This document shows positions 14,103 to 23,118 of a stretch of 31,304 nucleotides of DNA, in pieces. This stretch comes from Scybalocola_A sp900557175 (GTDB lineage Bacteria; Bacillota; Clostridia; Lachnospirales; Lachnospiraceae). Where the stretch lies: the NCBI GenBank assembly GCA_937890745.1, contig CALADH010000020.1, positions 1-31,304 on the forward strand, given 5' to 3'. The notes beneath the pieces are model-generated. The model was not told the DNA's origin, made no database searches, and worked only from the letters and a program-made list of their open reading frames with translations. How positions within the stretch are numbered: the first letter of the stretch is position 1; each line of letters starts with the position of its first letter. The position numbers and the translations under genes are program-made.

Positions 14103-17100
14103 ATGACGAGAATGTGTAACAAACTTGGAATCGATATCGGTTCTACAACAGTAAAGATTGCTGTCATTGACAACGACAACAACATCCTTTTTTCAGATTA
14201 CGAACGTCATTTTGCAAATATTAGAGAAACTCTTTTATTACTTGTTCAAAAGGCTTATGATGCCCTCGGCGGCATGGACCTGCATCCGATGATTACAGGT
14301 TCCGGCGGCATGGCAATTTCAAAGGCACTGGATATTCCTTTTGTACAGGAGGTTATTTCTGTATCCAGCTCACTTGAATATTATGCGCCTCAGACAGATG
14401 TTGCTATAGAACTTGGCGGCGAAGACGCCAAGATTATTTATTTTACAGGCGGCAATATTGAACAGCGTATGAACGGTATATGTGCCGGCGGTACCGGCTC
14501 CTTTATTGACCAGATGGCTTCCCTGCTTCAGACAGATGCCTCAGGCCTCAATGAATATGCCAAAAATTATAAAGCTGTCTACCCGATCGCAGCCCGCTGC
14601 GGCGTATTTGCCAAATCCGATATCCAGCCGCTCGTTAACGAAGGCGCCACAAAGGAAGACTTATCCGTATCTATTTTTCAGGCAGTTGTCAATCAGACAA
14701 TCAGCGGTCTTGCCTGCGGCAAGCCGATCCGCGGCAATGTTGCTTTCTTAGGCGGCCCGCTCCACTTTTTATCAGAGCTTAAAAACTGCTTTATAAGAAC
14801 ATTAAAGCTTACGCCCGAACAGGTCATTGCGCCGGATAATTCTCATTTATTTGCAGCCATCGGCGCTGCCATCAACTATAAAGAAGACAATAAAACAGAT
14901 ATCGAAACACTTCTTGCCCGGCTGTCGGAAAATATTGAAATTGCCGCAGAATCCCAGCGTCTTGAACCGCTGTTTGCCGACGAGGCTGCTTACGATGCCT
15001 TTCAGGCACGGCATAATGCCCACGCAGTCACAAAGGCGTCCCTTGCTGATTATGAAGGTGACTGCTTCTTAGGTATTGATGCCGGTTCCACAACAACAAA
15101 GGTTGCCCTTGTAGGCGAGGACGGCTCACTGCTCTATTCTTTTTACAGCAGCAATAACGGCAGTCCGTTAAAAACAACGATCCGTGCGATTAAAGAAATT
15201 ACTGAACTTCTTCCGGACAGTGCCCGCATCGTCAATTCATGTTCCACCGGCTACGGCGAGGCGCTTATCAAAGCGGCACTCATGCTTGATGAAGGCGAAG
15301 TTGAAACGGTTGCCCACTACTATGCGGCCGCCTTTTTCGAGCCTGACGTTGACTGCATATTAGATATCGGCGGACAGGATATGAAATGTATCAAAATACA
15401 TAACAATACTGTTGACAGCGTCCAGTTAAACGAAGCCTGCTCCTCAGGCTGCGGCTCATTTATCGAGACATTTGCAAAGTCATTAAATTATAAAATCGAA
15501 GACTTCGCAAAAGTGGCGCTTTTTGCACCGAGCCCTATCGACCTCGGCTCACGGTGTACTGTATTTATGAATTCCAACGTTAAACAGGCACAAAAAGAGG
15601 GCGCAACTGTCGGCGATATTTCCGCCGGTCTTGCCTACTCCGTTATTAAAAATGCCCTGTTTAAAGTTATCAAGCTGACCGATCCGAAAGATCTCGGCAA
15701 AAAGATTGTCGTTCAGGGCGGTACATTTTACAATGACGCCGTTTTGCGAAGCTTTGAACTGATATCCGGCCGCGAAGCTGTACGCCCGGATATTGCCGGT
15801 ATTATGGGTGCCTTCGGCGCTGCCTTAATTGCCCGTGAACGCTATGACGGCACAGAATCCACGATGCTTTCACTGGATAAGATTTTAAATCTCCAGTTTA
15901 CGACAAGCATGTCAAGATGTAAGGGCTGTACAAACAACTGTCATCTGACAATTAACCGTTTTTCCGGCGGACGCCAGTTTATTACAGGAAACCGCTGTGA
16001 AATCGGTCTTGGACGCGAAAAGAAAAAGGAAGATGTTCCGAACCTTTTCGCCTATAAATTAAAGCGCATGTTTGACTACGTGCCGCTGACAGCCGATCTG
16101 GCCTACCGTGGTACTGTCGGTATTCCAAGGGTATTAAACCAATACGAAAACTATCCGTTCTGGTTTACATTTTTCACCGAGCTTGGCTACCGTGTTATTT
16201 TATCACCGCCATCAAGCTCAAAGCTTTATGCACTCGGCATTGAATCCATTCCGAGCGAATCCGTATGTTACCCGGCAAAGCTCGTCCACGGTCATATTAT
16301 GTGGCTTATTAAGCAGGGGATTGATTTTATTTTCTATCCTGCCATTCCATACGAGCGCAACGAAACAGAGGAAGCAAGCAACCACTTTAACTGCCCTATT
16401 GTGACATCTTATTCCGAAAATATTAAAAACAATGTGGAGGAGTTAAAACAGAATCATATTAATTTTATGAATCCTTTCCTGCCTTTTGACGATGCCGATA
16501 AGCTGGCAAAGCGTCTGACAGAGGAATTTTCAAAAGCTTTTAATATTCCTAAAAAAGAAATACTCTCCGCCTGCACAAAAGCATGGCTTGAGCTTGAAAA
16601 ATCCCATAAAGATATCGAGGCAAAGGGCGAGGAGACACTGGCTTATCTTCGCGAACATGATTTAAAGGGTATTGTGCTTGCCGGACGCCCATACCATATC
16701 GACGGCGAAATCAACCACGGCATTCCTGAACTGATTACATCCTACGGCCTTGCCGTACTGACCGAGGACAGTATCGCCCATCTTGCAAAGCCTGAGCGTC
16801 CGCTGATTGTTTCCGACCAGTGGATGTATCACTCAAGACTGTACCGCGCAGCTCAGTATGTAAAAACAACAAACAACTTAGAGCTTATTCAGTTAAACTC
16901 CTTTGGCTGCGGCCTTGATGCTGTAACAACCGATCAGGTCAGAGATATTCTGACAGGCTCCGGACGGCTTTATACATGTCTTAAAATTGACGAAGTCAGC
17001 AACCTTGGCGCTGCAAGAATACGTATACGCTCACTCATTGCCGCAATCCGTATGCGTGATGACAAGCATATTTGCGGAAAACCGGTATCAAGCGCCCATG

Positions 17101-18350
17101 ACCGTATCATTTTCACAAAGGAAATGGCTGAAAACTACACCATTCTCGTACCGAATATGACGCCGATTCATTTTGAACTTCTGGCGCCGGCTTTAAGAGC
17201 CAACGGTATGAATGTTGAACTTCTTCCGGACTGTGACAGAGAAGCAATTGATACAGGTCTTAAATTTGTCAATAACGATGCCTGCTATCCGTCCATCTGT
17301 GTTGTCGGTCAGATTATGAAAGCACTGCTTTCAGGCAAATACGACTTAAATAAAGTTGCCATTGCCATGAGCCAGACCGGCGGCGGCTGCCGTGCCACAA
17401 ACTATGTCGGTTTTATCCGCCGCGCACTGCAAAATGCAGGAATGCACCAAATTCCGGTTCTTTCCATCAGCGCACAGGGGATTGAGAAAAATCCGGGCTT
17501 TAAATATACGCTTCCGCTGCTTAAAGCTGCTTTTCAGGGACTTGTTTACGGCGATGTTTTTATGCGCGTCCTCTACCGGATGCGCCCGTACGAAGTCACA
17601 CCGGGATCGGCAAACGCCCTTCATGAAAAATGGAAAAATATATGTATTGACTCTCTGACAGGCAAAAATAAACGAAGTTTTGCTCAAAATATTAAAGATA
17701 TTATTTACGAATTTGACCATCTTCCGATTCACGAAGACATGAAAAAGCCGCGCGTCGGCATTGTCGGTGAAATTTTGGTTAAATTCTCACCGTCAGCCAA
17801 CAATTATCTTGTCGACCTTCTTGAAGCCGAGGGCGCGGAAGCTGTTATGCCGGATTTAATCGACTTCTTCCTCTACTGCTTCTACAATACGAACTTTAAG
17901 TATGACAAGCTTGGCAAGAAAAAAATGTCCGCTATCGCCGGTAATTTAGGCATCAGCTTCCTTGAAACAATACGAAAAACGGCCCGTCGTGAATTTGAAA
18001 AGAGCCGCCATTTCGTACCTCAGGCAAAAATCGAAACGTTAGCCGAATACGCTTCACCGATTGTTTCTCTCGGCAATCAGACCGGCGAAGGATGGTTCCT
18101 CACCGGTGAGATGATTGAACTGATACATCAGGGTGCGCCGAACATCATTTGTACACAGCCGTTTGGCTGCCTGCCAAACCACATTGTCGGCAAAGGCGTA
18201 ATCAAAGAGCTTCGCCATCAGCATCCTGAAGCAAACATCGTTGCCATCGACTACGACCCCGGCGCCAGCGAAGTCAATCAGGTCAACCGTATCAAACTGA
18301 TGCTTGCAACAGCCAACAAAAACCTTGCAAGAGACAAAAAAAATCACTAA
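14103..18350 (+). CDS. Large 2-hydroxyacyl-CoA dehydratase activase-like protein (two BadF/BadG ATPase domains)
   Basis: The 1415-aa protein joins modules of the 2-hydroxyglutaryl-CoA dehydratase system. Two ASKHA ATPase domains start with GIDIGSTTVKIAV (about 9-21) and GIDAGSTTTKVALVG (about 324-338). Each carries the two cysteine motifs that hold a bridging [4Fe-4S] cluster in HgdC-type activases: ICAGGTGSFID with RCGVFAKSD, and ACSSGCGSFIE with RCTVFMNSN. A cysteine cluster CKGCTNNC (606-613) follows, then a DUF2229-like region (about 670-890, FFTELGYRVILSPPSS) and a C-terminal dehydratase-subunit-like part (about 1214-1400). Family members use ATP to push an electron into a partner enzyme. 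Large fused forms are common in Clostridia, but their substrate is unknown. No dehydratase genes adjoin it. Confidence 0.88.
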   Translation: MTRMCNKLGIDIGSTTVKIAVIDNDNNILFSDYERHFANIRETLLLLVQKAYDALGGMDLHPMITGSGGMAISKALDIPFVQEVISVSSSLEYYAPQTDVAIELGGEDAKIIYFTGGNIEQRMNGICAGGTGSFIDQMASLLQTDASGLNEYAKNYKAVYPIAARCGVFAKSDIQPLVNEGATKEDLSVSIFQAVVNQTISGLACGKPIRGNVAFLGGPLHFLSELKNCFIRTLKLTPEQVIAPDNSHLFAAIGAAINYKEDNKTDIETLLARLSENIEIAAESQRLEPLFADEAAYDAFQARHNAHAVTKASLADYEGDCFLGIDAGSTTTKVALVGEDGSLLYSFYSSNNGSPLKTTIRAIKEITELLPDSARIVNSCSTGYGEALIKAALMLDEGEVETVAHYYAAAFFEPDVDCILDIGGQDMKCIKIHNNTVDSVQLNEACSSGCGSFIETFAKSLNYKIEDFAKVALFAPSPIDLGSRCTVFMNSNVKQAQKEGATVGDISAGLAYSVIKNALFKVIKLTDPKDLGKKIVVQGGTFYNDAVLRSFELISGREAVRPDIAGIMGAFGAALIARERYDGTESTMLSLDKILNLQFTTSMSRCKGCTNNCHLTINRFSGGRQFITGNRCEIGLGREKKKEDVPNLFAYKLKRMFDYVPLTADLAYRGTVGIPRVLNQYENYPFWFTFFTELGYRVILSPPSSSKLYALGIESIPSESVCYPAKLVHGHIMWLIKQGIDFIFYPAIPYERNETEEASNHFNCPIVTSYSENIKNNVEELKQNHINFMNPFLPFDDADKLAKRLTEEFSKAFNIPKKEILSACTKAWLELEKSHKDIEAKGEETLAYLREHDLKGIVLAGRPYHIDGEINHGIPELITSYGLAVLTEDSIAHLAKPERPLIVSDQWMYHSRLYRAAQYVKTTNNLELIQLNSFGCGLDAVTTDQVRDILTGSGRLYTCLKIDEVSNLGAARIRIRSLIAAIRMRDDKHICGKPVSSAHDRIIFTKEMAENYTILVPNMTPIHFELLAPALRANGMNVELLPDCDREAIDTGLKFVNNDACYPSICVVGQIMKALLSGKYDLNKVAIAMSQTGGGCRATNYVGFIRRALQNAGMHQIPVLSISAQGIEKNPGFKYTLPLLKAAFQGLVYGDVFMRVLYRMRPYEVTPGSANALHEKWKNICIDSLTGKNKRSFAQNIKDIIYEFDHLPIHEDMKKPRVGIVGEILVKFSPSANNYLVDLLEAEGAEAVMPDLIDFFLYCFYNTNFKYDKLGKKKMSAIAGNLGISFLETIRKTARREFEKSRHFVPQAKIETLAEYASPIVSLGNQTGEGWFLTGEMIELIHQGAPNIICTQPFGCLPNHIVGKGVIKELRHQHPEANIVAIDYDPGASEVNQVNRIKLMLATANKNLARDKKNH

Positions 18351-18364
18351 GGAGTCCGTCAATC

Positions 18365-18559
18365 ATGATTTTTCTTTATTTAATTGTCATTGCCATCGGC
18401 CTGTTTATGGTATTGCGCCCAAAACAATGGTGGCAGATGAAAGCCCGCTTTTCCCAGGCGTCTAAAGAGCCGTCAGACGGCTATATACAGGCGACAAAAA
18501 TCTCCGGCATCGTCTGCATCATCGCAGGCATTGTGCTGGCAATCATAAAATATTTATAG
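18365..18559 (+). CDS. Small DUF6199-like membrane protein, 64 aa
   Basis: The product has two membrane segments (residues 2-17 and 47-63) with a short cytoplasmic loop. The LRPKQWWQMKARF motif after the first span and the ATKISGIVCIIAGIV second span match, from memory, the DUF6199 family. Function unknown. AAGGAGT overlaps the stop of the activase gene, about 10 nt before the ATG, so the two are probably translated from one mRNA. It ends just before a strong terminator. Confidence 0.8.
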   Translation: MIFLYLIVIAIGLFMVLRPKQWWQMKARFSQASKEPSDGYIQATKISGIVCIIAGIVLAIIKYL

Positions 18560-18577
18560 CAACGCGCGCATACGCGC

Positions 18578-18627
18578 AAAAAGCGCCCCGAAGCAGCCGG
18601 TATCACCGGCGCTTTGGGGCGCTTTTT
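18578..18627. terminator. Strong bidirectional terminator between DUF6199-like gene and ung
   Basis: AAAAAGCGCCCC (18578-18589) pairs with GGGGCGCTTTTT (18616-18627). Inside, GAAGC pairs with GCTTT and GCCGG with CCGGC around the loop TATCA, leaving one bulged A. The stem is about 22 bp with a T5 tail on both strands, so it can serve the convergent genes on either side. Confidence 0.93.
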
Positions 18628-18640
18628 ATTCAACTATGCT

Positions 18641-19315
18641 TCATACATTTTCTATCTGCCAGTCAATTGGCTCGATGCCGTGTTCTTCCAAAAACCGGTT
18701 TGTTTTGCTAAACGGTTTACTGCCGAAGAAGCCTCTGTAGGCAGACAGCGGGCTTGGATGCGGTGCTTCCAGTATGAGATGCTTCGGGTTATTAAGCATC
18801 GGCTTTTTCATCTGTGCCGGGCGTCCCCACAAAATAAAGACAATCGGACGGTCGGCTTCGTTGAGCGCCTTAATCGCTGCATCCGTAAACTGCTCCCAGC
18901 CGATGCCGCGGTGTGAATTTGCCTGATGGGCACGGACAGTAAGCACTGTATTAAGCATTAATACACCCTGTTTCGCCCATTTGACAAGATAGCCATTATT
19001 TGGGATATAGCAGCCTAAATCGTCCTGAAGCTCTGTATAAATATTGACAAGTGACGGCGGTATATCCACATCCGGCTTTACGGAAAAGCAAAGGCCGTGA
19101 GCCTGACCTACGTTGTGGTATGGATCCTGTCCCAGAATCACAACCTTGACATCATTAAAAGGTGTCAGATGAAACGCATTAAAAATATCATCGGCCGCCG
19201 GAAATATCTGACGGGTACTGTACTCCTCATTCACTTTTTCAAATAACTGCTTATAGTAAGGCTTTGAAAACTCAGGTCTTAACACGCTGAGCCAATCATT
19301 CGTAATTGCTGACAT
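18641..19315 (-). CDS. ung: Uracil-DNA glycosylase (family 1)
   Basis: Ung removes uracil from DNA as the first step of base excision repair. The 224-aa length is normal. The water-activating motif GQDPYHNVGQAHGLCFS (62-78) has the catalytic Asp64. The uracil-recognition segment LWGRPAQ and the leucine-intercalation loop HPSPLSAYRGFFG (186-198, His186) are complete. The start ATG has AAAGGAAG upstream. It lies 46 nt after hisF in the same direction, so it is probably the third gene of a hisH-hisF-ung run, and it ends at the shared terminator. Confidence 0.97.
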   Translation of the reverse strand: MSAITNDWLSVLRPEFSKPYYKQLFEKVNEEYSTRQIFPAADDIFNAFHLTPFNDVKVVILGQDPYHNVGQAHGLCFSVKPDVDIPPSLVNIYTELQDDLGCYIPNNGYLVKWAKQGVLMLNTVLTVRAHQANSHRGIGWEQFTDAAIKALNEADRPIVFILWGRPAQMKKPMLNNPKHLILEAPHPSPLSAYRGFFGSKPFSKTNRFLEEHGIEPIDWQIENV

Positions 19316-19361
19316 TTTTCAACTTCCTTTCATCATCATATATTTGTTCTTACAAACGGCA

Positions 19362-20120
19362 TTAAAGCCGCACGCTGACGCCCCTGTTTTTCAAATATTT
19401 TTTAAGTTCATAAATTTCCAGTTCTTTATAATGAAATAAAGAAGCTGCCAGTGCTGCAGAAGCGCCGCCCTCTGTCAGCGCATCATAAAAATGCGCTTCG
19501 TTTCCGGCACCGCCGGAGGCAATGACCGGAATAGAGACAGCTTCAGAAACTGCCTTTGTCAGCAAAATATCATAACCATTTTTCGTGCCGTCACAATCCA
19601 TACTTGTCAGCATAATTTCACCGGCGCCAAGGCTTTCTGCCTTCTTCGCCCAAAAAATGGCGTCAATGCCTGTATCAATACGGCCGCCATGCTTATAAAT
19701 GTTCCAGCCGCCATCCGGGCGCCGCTTTGCGTCAATGGCAACGACAACGCACTGGCTTCCAAACTTTTGCGCCGCCCTCCGGATGAGTGTCGGATCGTCA
19801 ATGGCAGCAGAATTTACAGAAATCTTATCTGCGCCTTCTCTGAGTACCGCCTTAAAATCATCAATTGTCCGTATACCGCCGCCGACTGTAAACGGTATAA
19901 ATACCTGTTTTGCCACACGGCGCACAAGATCAACAACTGTCTCTCTCGCATCCGACGATGCCGTAATATCCAAAAATACAAGCTCGTCGGCGCCGGCCTT
20001 ATCATATGCCGCCGCAATCTCCACCGGATCACCGGCATCTTTAAGATTCACAAAATTTACGCCTTTCACAACACGTCCGTTATGGACATCAAGGCATGGA
20101 ATAATTCTTTTTGTAAACAT
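19362..20120 (-). CDS. hisF: Imidazole glycerol phosphate synthase, cyclase subunit HisF
   Basis: HisF uses ammonia delivered by HisH to convert PRFAR into imidazole glycerol phosphate and AICAR in histidine synthesis. The 252-aa (beta/alpha)8 barrel has catalytic Asp11 (IIPCLDVHNGRVVKG) and Asp130 (VVVAIDAKR), plus the phosphate-binding turns FTVGGGIRTIDD and IPVIASGGAG. The start has GGAGG 7 nt upstream. It begins 12 nt after hisH. The other histidine genes are not in the window. Confidence 0.97.
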   Translation of the reverse strand: MFTKRIIPCLDVHNGRVVKGVNFVNLKDAGDPVEIAAAYDKAGADELVFLDITASSDARETVVDLVRRVAKQVFIPFTVGGGIRTIDDFKAVLREGADKISVNSAAIDDPTLIRRAAQKFGSQCVVVAIDAKRRPDGGWNIYKHGGRIDTGIDAIFWAKKAESLGAGEIMLTSMDCDGTKNGYDILLTKAVSEAVSIPVIASGGAGNEAHFYDALTEGGASAALAASLFHYKELEIYELKKYLKNRGVSVRL

Positions 20121-20132
20121 AGGCTTTCCTCC

Positions 20133-20759
20133 CTAAAGCTGGGCAAAATTTTTCAATATTGTCAGTCCTGCACTGCCGCTTTTTTCCGGATGGAACTGGC
20201 AGCCAAACAGATTTTTATGTTCCACCGCCGCATGAATATCCACACCGTACCGGGCAGAAGCAGCCACATCACTTTCATGTTCTGCTTTAAGATAATATGA
20301 ATGTACAAAATAAACATATGTCTCATCAGGAAGTCCTTTAAAAAGGCGGCTGCCCGCTCTTATATTCAAAGAATTCCATCCGACATGCGGTATTTTAAAG
20401 GTGCTGCCAAATTCCGTCCAGCCGTCAGAAGGTTTAAACCGGACAATCTCTCCCGGAAGCAGCCCTAATCCCGGCACTCCCGGACTTTCCTCGCTTCGGT
20501 CAAACATCAGCTGCATCCCAAGGCATATGCCAAGAAACGGCTTTCCCTCTGCCACGGCCTCTTTAATCACAGGTATAAGCCCATAGGCCAAAAGCTTCTC
20601 TGCCGCCTCTCCAAAAGCGCCTACGCCCGGGAGTATCAGCTTATCCGCCGCCAGAATTTCTGCCTTATCTCTTGTGGCAATGCACGGCTCATTCATACGA
20701 CGCAATGCATTTTCAACACTGCTTAAATTTCCCGCATCATAATCTATAATTGCAATCAC
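20133..20759 (-). CDS. hisH: Imidazole glycerol phosphate synthase, glutaminase subunit HisH
   Basis: HisH is the class I glutamine amidotransferase that supplies ammonia to HisF. The 208-aa protein has the nucleophile Cys79 in FLGICLGMQLMF and the His190/Glu192 pair in QFHPEKSG. The N-terminal IAIIDYDAGNLSSVENAL is typical of HisH. The start codon is GTG with AAGGAGG 8 nt upstream. It is followed closely by hisF, as required for the heterodimer. Confidence 0.97.
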   Translation of the reverse strand: MIAIIDYDAGNLSSVENALRRMNEPCIATRDKAEILAADKLILPGVGAFGEAAEKLLAYGLIPVIKEAVAEGKPFLGICLGMQLMFDRSEESPGVPGLGLLPGEIVRFKPSDGWTEFGSTFKIPHVGWNSLNIRAGSRLFKGLPDETYVYFVHSYYLKAEHESDVAASARYGVDIHAAVEHKNLFGCQFHPEKSGSAGLTILKNFAQL

Positions 20760-21115
20760 TGTAAAGTCCTCCTTTCAGCAGCCGGGCCTGTATATGACAG
20801 GCAAATGTGCTTTCTGATATTCTATGTATATCATACACGTATTTCCCATTTTTTTCTACACTTAATACAAACTTTAGCATAGTAAAATCAAACTTTTCAC
20901 CACAATGTCCATCGCTCTGGCCGTATATGCGGCTTTCATCAAACCGTGTTTGCTTATTTCTCTCTGGATTCATATAGAAATTTGTATGTTTTTTAAGTAA
21001 TTGTTCATGTTTTATACAATTATTTTAATTTTTAATTTGCATTTTCCTCTGAAATATACTATGATGGATATCGTTAGAAGTAATTTTTATGTTTTATTTT
21101 TTCAAGGAGGTTCCC
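20760..21115. other. Divergent intergenic region between hisH and the DUF6465-like gene
   Basis: This 356-bp gap carries the rightward promoter at 21037-21065 and the leader of hisH. A minus-strand TATGAT near 20830 could be the hisH -10, but its -35 is poor. The minus-strand frame at 20737-20973 has no ribosome binding site, overlaps hisH and is not convincing. I find no T-box, his-leader peptide or known riboswitch. Confidence 0.5.
21037..21065 (+). promoter_or_regulatory. Promoter of the DUF6465-like gene
   Basis: TTGCAT (21037-21042) and TATGAT (21060-21065) are separated by exactly 17 nt, about 50 nt before the start codon. Confidence 0.7.
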
Positions 21116-21316
21116 ATGAAGACATCATTTTATGTGGAATATGCAGGAAAACAGGTTGAAGAAAAGGACATTATTGCCCGTGTAAAAGAGCTTTGGGTTG
21201 CTGACGGCAACAAAGTGAAAGATTTAAAAACTTTAAACCTTTATGTTAAGCCTGAAGAAAATGCCGCTTACTATGTCATCAATGACGATGCAGTTTCAGG
21301 CAAGATCGAACTTTAA
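21116..21316 (+). CDS. DUF6465-like small protein, 66 aa
   Basis: This small soluble protein begins MKTSFYVEYAGKQVEEKDII and ends AYYVINDDAVSGKIEL. The pattern of FYVEYxGKQV, LNLYVKPEENAAYYVIN and a terminal GKIEL matches, from memory, DUF6465, a family seen in Lachnospiraceae and relatives. Function unknown. The ATG at 21116 has AAGGAGG 5 nt upstream; the longer frame starting at 21089 overlaps that site. It is monocistronic with its own promoter and terminator. Confidence 0.85.
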   Translation: MKTSFYVEYAGKQVEEKDIIARVKELWVADGNKVKDLKTLNLYVKPEENAAYYVINDDAVSGKIEL

Positions 21317-21343
21317 TTTTACAGCTTTGACGAGACTTACATA

Positions 21344-21369
21344 CGCCTGAGTACGAATGCCTTCAGGCG
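21344..21369. other. Short hairpin after the DUF6465-like gene
   Basis: CGCCTGA (21344-21350) and TCAGGCG (21363-21369) form a 7-bp stem just before the main terminator. It has no T-run. Confidence 0.5.
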
Positions 21370-21370
21370 C

Positions 21371-21414
21371 AAAAAATCCCCGGCCTGCAAAAAATGCACC
21401 GCCGGGGATTTTTT
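21371..21414. terminator. Bidirectional terminator between the DUF6465-like gene and sufD
   Basis: AAAAAATCCCCGGC (21371-21384) and GCCGGGGATTTTTT (21401-21414) form a perfect 14-bp stem with T6 on both strands. The loop contains a second small TGCA/TGCA pairing. It serves the convergent genes on both sides. Confidence 0.92.
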
Positions 21415-21453
21415 ATGCACAGGAAATTTCCCGCATACTTTTTATTCATTATT

Positions 21454-22371
21454 TTACTTTAAAAATCCACTGATAATCTGTGCTTCCGCTTCTTCCTCGG
21501 TAAGTCCGAGTGTCATCAGCTTTATGAGCTGCTCGCCGGCAATTTTTCCGATAGCAGCTTCATGGATCAGACTTGCATCAATATGATTTGCCGTAAGCTC
21601 AGGGATTGCACTGACACTTGCATGATCCATAATAATCGCATCACACTCTGTATGTCCGGCACATGCATTATTACCGTTAATTTTTGACAGGAAACGCTGA
21701 TGGGAGTGATCTCTTGCCACCGAGCGGGACATCACATCGGCACTTGAACCGCTGCCGTCCAAATCAACTTCAAAATCTGTCTTGGCAAGCTGCTTTCCGT
21801 GTGTCATGATTTTTTCTTTAATCACAAGCTTTGCATGATCTTTAAGCTTTGCCTTTGTCACACGCTCTGTAGAATCCACGCCTTTAATCTGCACTGAATC
21901 CATCTCCATGTAACCGCCCTCATCAATTTCAATAATTGTCGTCGGATTTAAAATGCGCTCACCATTGCCGTCGCCCTCGCCGTAATGCTTTTCCACGTAT
22001 TTCACGCGGGCATTTTTACCGATATGAAAGCTGTGGATACCGTCATGCTCCGAAGACTGATCGCCGCAGTTATGAATACCGCAGCCGGCAACAATCGTCA
22101 CATCCGCATCATCACCGATAATAAAATCATTGTATACAAGTTCCTTTAAACCGCTCTTGCTTAAAATAACCGGGATATGCACACTTTCATTTTTTGTTCC
22201 CGGCTTAATTATAATGTCAATTCCGGGCTTGTCTGTCTTTGTCACAATCTCAATATTGGCTGTTGAACGCCTTCCCGCACTCTCACCGTTGGCACGGATG
22301 TTATAGGCACCCTCCGGCACTTCATGGAGTCCCGATACCTGCTCAAGTAAACTTAATTCTATTGCGTCCAT
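21454..22371 (-). CDS. sufD: SufB/SufD-family Fe-S cluster scaffold protein
   Basis: The 305-aa protein carries the beta-helix core of the SufB/SufD family but lacks the long N-terminal region of classical SufB. C-terminal markers are CAGHTECDAIIMDHASVSAIPEL and LIHEAAIGKIAGEQLIKLMTLGL, which hold the conserved His/Glu and Cys positions used for cluster assembly. With SufC it would form an ATP-driven scaffold. The ATG at 22371 is 4 nt after sufC and has AAAGGAG 9 nt upstream; starts further up lie inside sufC. No sufS, sufU or second SufB/D gene adjoins it. This fits the two-gene minimal SUF (SMS) type described from archaea and anaerobic bacteria. Naming it SufB or SufD is therefore arbitrary. 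Confidence 0.9.
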   Translation of the reverse strand: MDAIELSLLEQVSGLHEVPEGAYNIRANGESAGRRSTANIEIVTKTDKPGIDIIIKPGTKNESVHIPVILSKSGLKELVYNDFIIGDDADVTIVAGCGIHNCGDQSSEHDGIHSFHIGKNARVKYVEKHYGEGDGNGERILNPTTIIEIDEGGYMEMDSVQIKGVDSTERVTKAKLKDHAKLVIKEKIMTHGKQLAKTDFEVDLDGSGSSADVMSRSVARDHSHQRFLSKINGNNACAGHTECDAIIMDHASVSAIPELTANHIDASLIHEAAIGKIAGEQLIKLMTLGLTEEEAEAQIISGFLK

Positions 22372-22375
22372 GATA

Positions 22376-23095
22376 TCACTCTCCTTTATAAAATCTGCAT
22401 CCGCCCAAATCACCTAAAAGCGACGGCAGCACATCTTCTTTTTTACCATACTCGACAATCTCGCCATCGGCAATGACAACAATCTTATCGGCAATCTTTA
22501 AAATTCTTTCCTGATGGGAAATAATAATAATTGAGCCCTGAACCTGTTCATGCAGCTTTTCAAAAACCTGAATGAGATTCTGGAAGCTCCACAGATCAAT
22601 GCCGGCCTCCGGCTCATCAAACACGGAAAGCTTTGTTCCCCGTGCCATAATCATCGCAATCTCTATACGCTTTAATTCACCGCCTGAAAGGCTTGCATTG
22701 ACCTCTCTACCGATGTAATCTTTGGCACACAGACCAACCTCTGAAAGATACTGACAGGCTTTTGCTGTGCTGATCGGCTTTCCTGCCGCAAGATTAATCA
22801 AATCACGCACAGTCAGACCTTTAAAACGCACCGGCTGCTGGAATGCAAAGCTAATGCCCATCTTCGCACGTTCAGTAATACTCTTATCTGTAATATCCTC
22901 ACCGTCAAAAAAGATACGGCCGGCTGTCGGCTGAATAATACCGGCGATCATCTTGGCAAGTGTTGACTTGCCGCCGCCGTTTGGCCCTGTAATCGCCACG
23001 AAACGGTCTTCTATCTTCAAATTTATATGTTTTAAGATACCCTTTTCCTTGTCGCCGTCCTCGACCTCATAGGAAATGTCTCTCAATTCCAACAT
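22376..23095 (-). CDS. sufC: SufC, ATPase of the Fe-S cluster assembly system
   Basis: SufC is a soluble ABC-type ATPase that reshapes the SufB/D scaffold. The 239-aa protein has Walker A GPNGGGKST (about 37-45), a Q-loop in SFAFQQPVRFKG, the signature LSGGELKRIEIA, Walker B LSVFDEPEAGIDLWS and the switch histidine IIISHQE. DEPEAGIDLWSF is the SufC-type variant of the Walker B/D-loop region. It starts with AAGGAGAG upstream and runs directly into sufD. No membrane partner is present, which excludes an ordinary ABC transporter. Confidence 0.94.
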   Translation of the reverse strand: MLELRDISYEVEDGDKEKGILKHINLKIEDRFVAITGPNGGGKSTLAKMIAGIIQPTAGRIFFDGEDITDKSITERAKMGISFAFQQPVRFKGLTVRDLINLAAGKPISTAKACQYLSEVGLCAKDYIGREVNASLSGGELKRIEIAMIMARGTKLSVFDEPEAGIDLWSFQNLIQVFEKLHEQVQGSIIIISHQERILKIADKIVVIADGEIVEYGKKEDVLPSLLGDLGGCRFYKGE

Positions 23096-23118
23096 AAAAT
23101 CATCTCTCCTTACACTTT

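Noticed and set aside
14482..14751. 89-aa and similar plus-strand frames within the activase gene
   Set aside because: They are out-of-frame shadows of a well-supported 1415-aa protein.
20737..20973. 78-aa minus-strand frame upstream of hisH
   Set aside because: It has no ribosome binding site, overlaps the hisH start by 23 bp and reads through the probable hisH promoter region. The product has no recognisable pattern.
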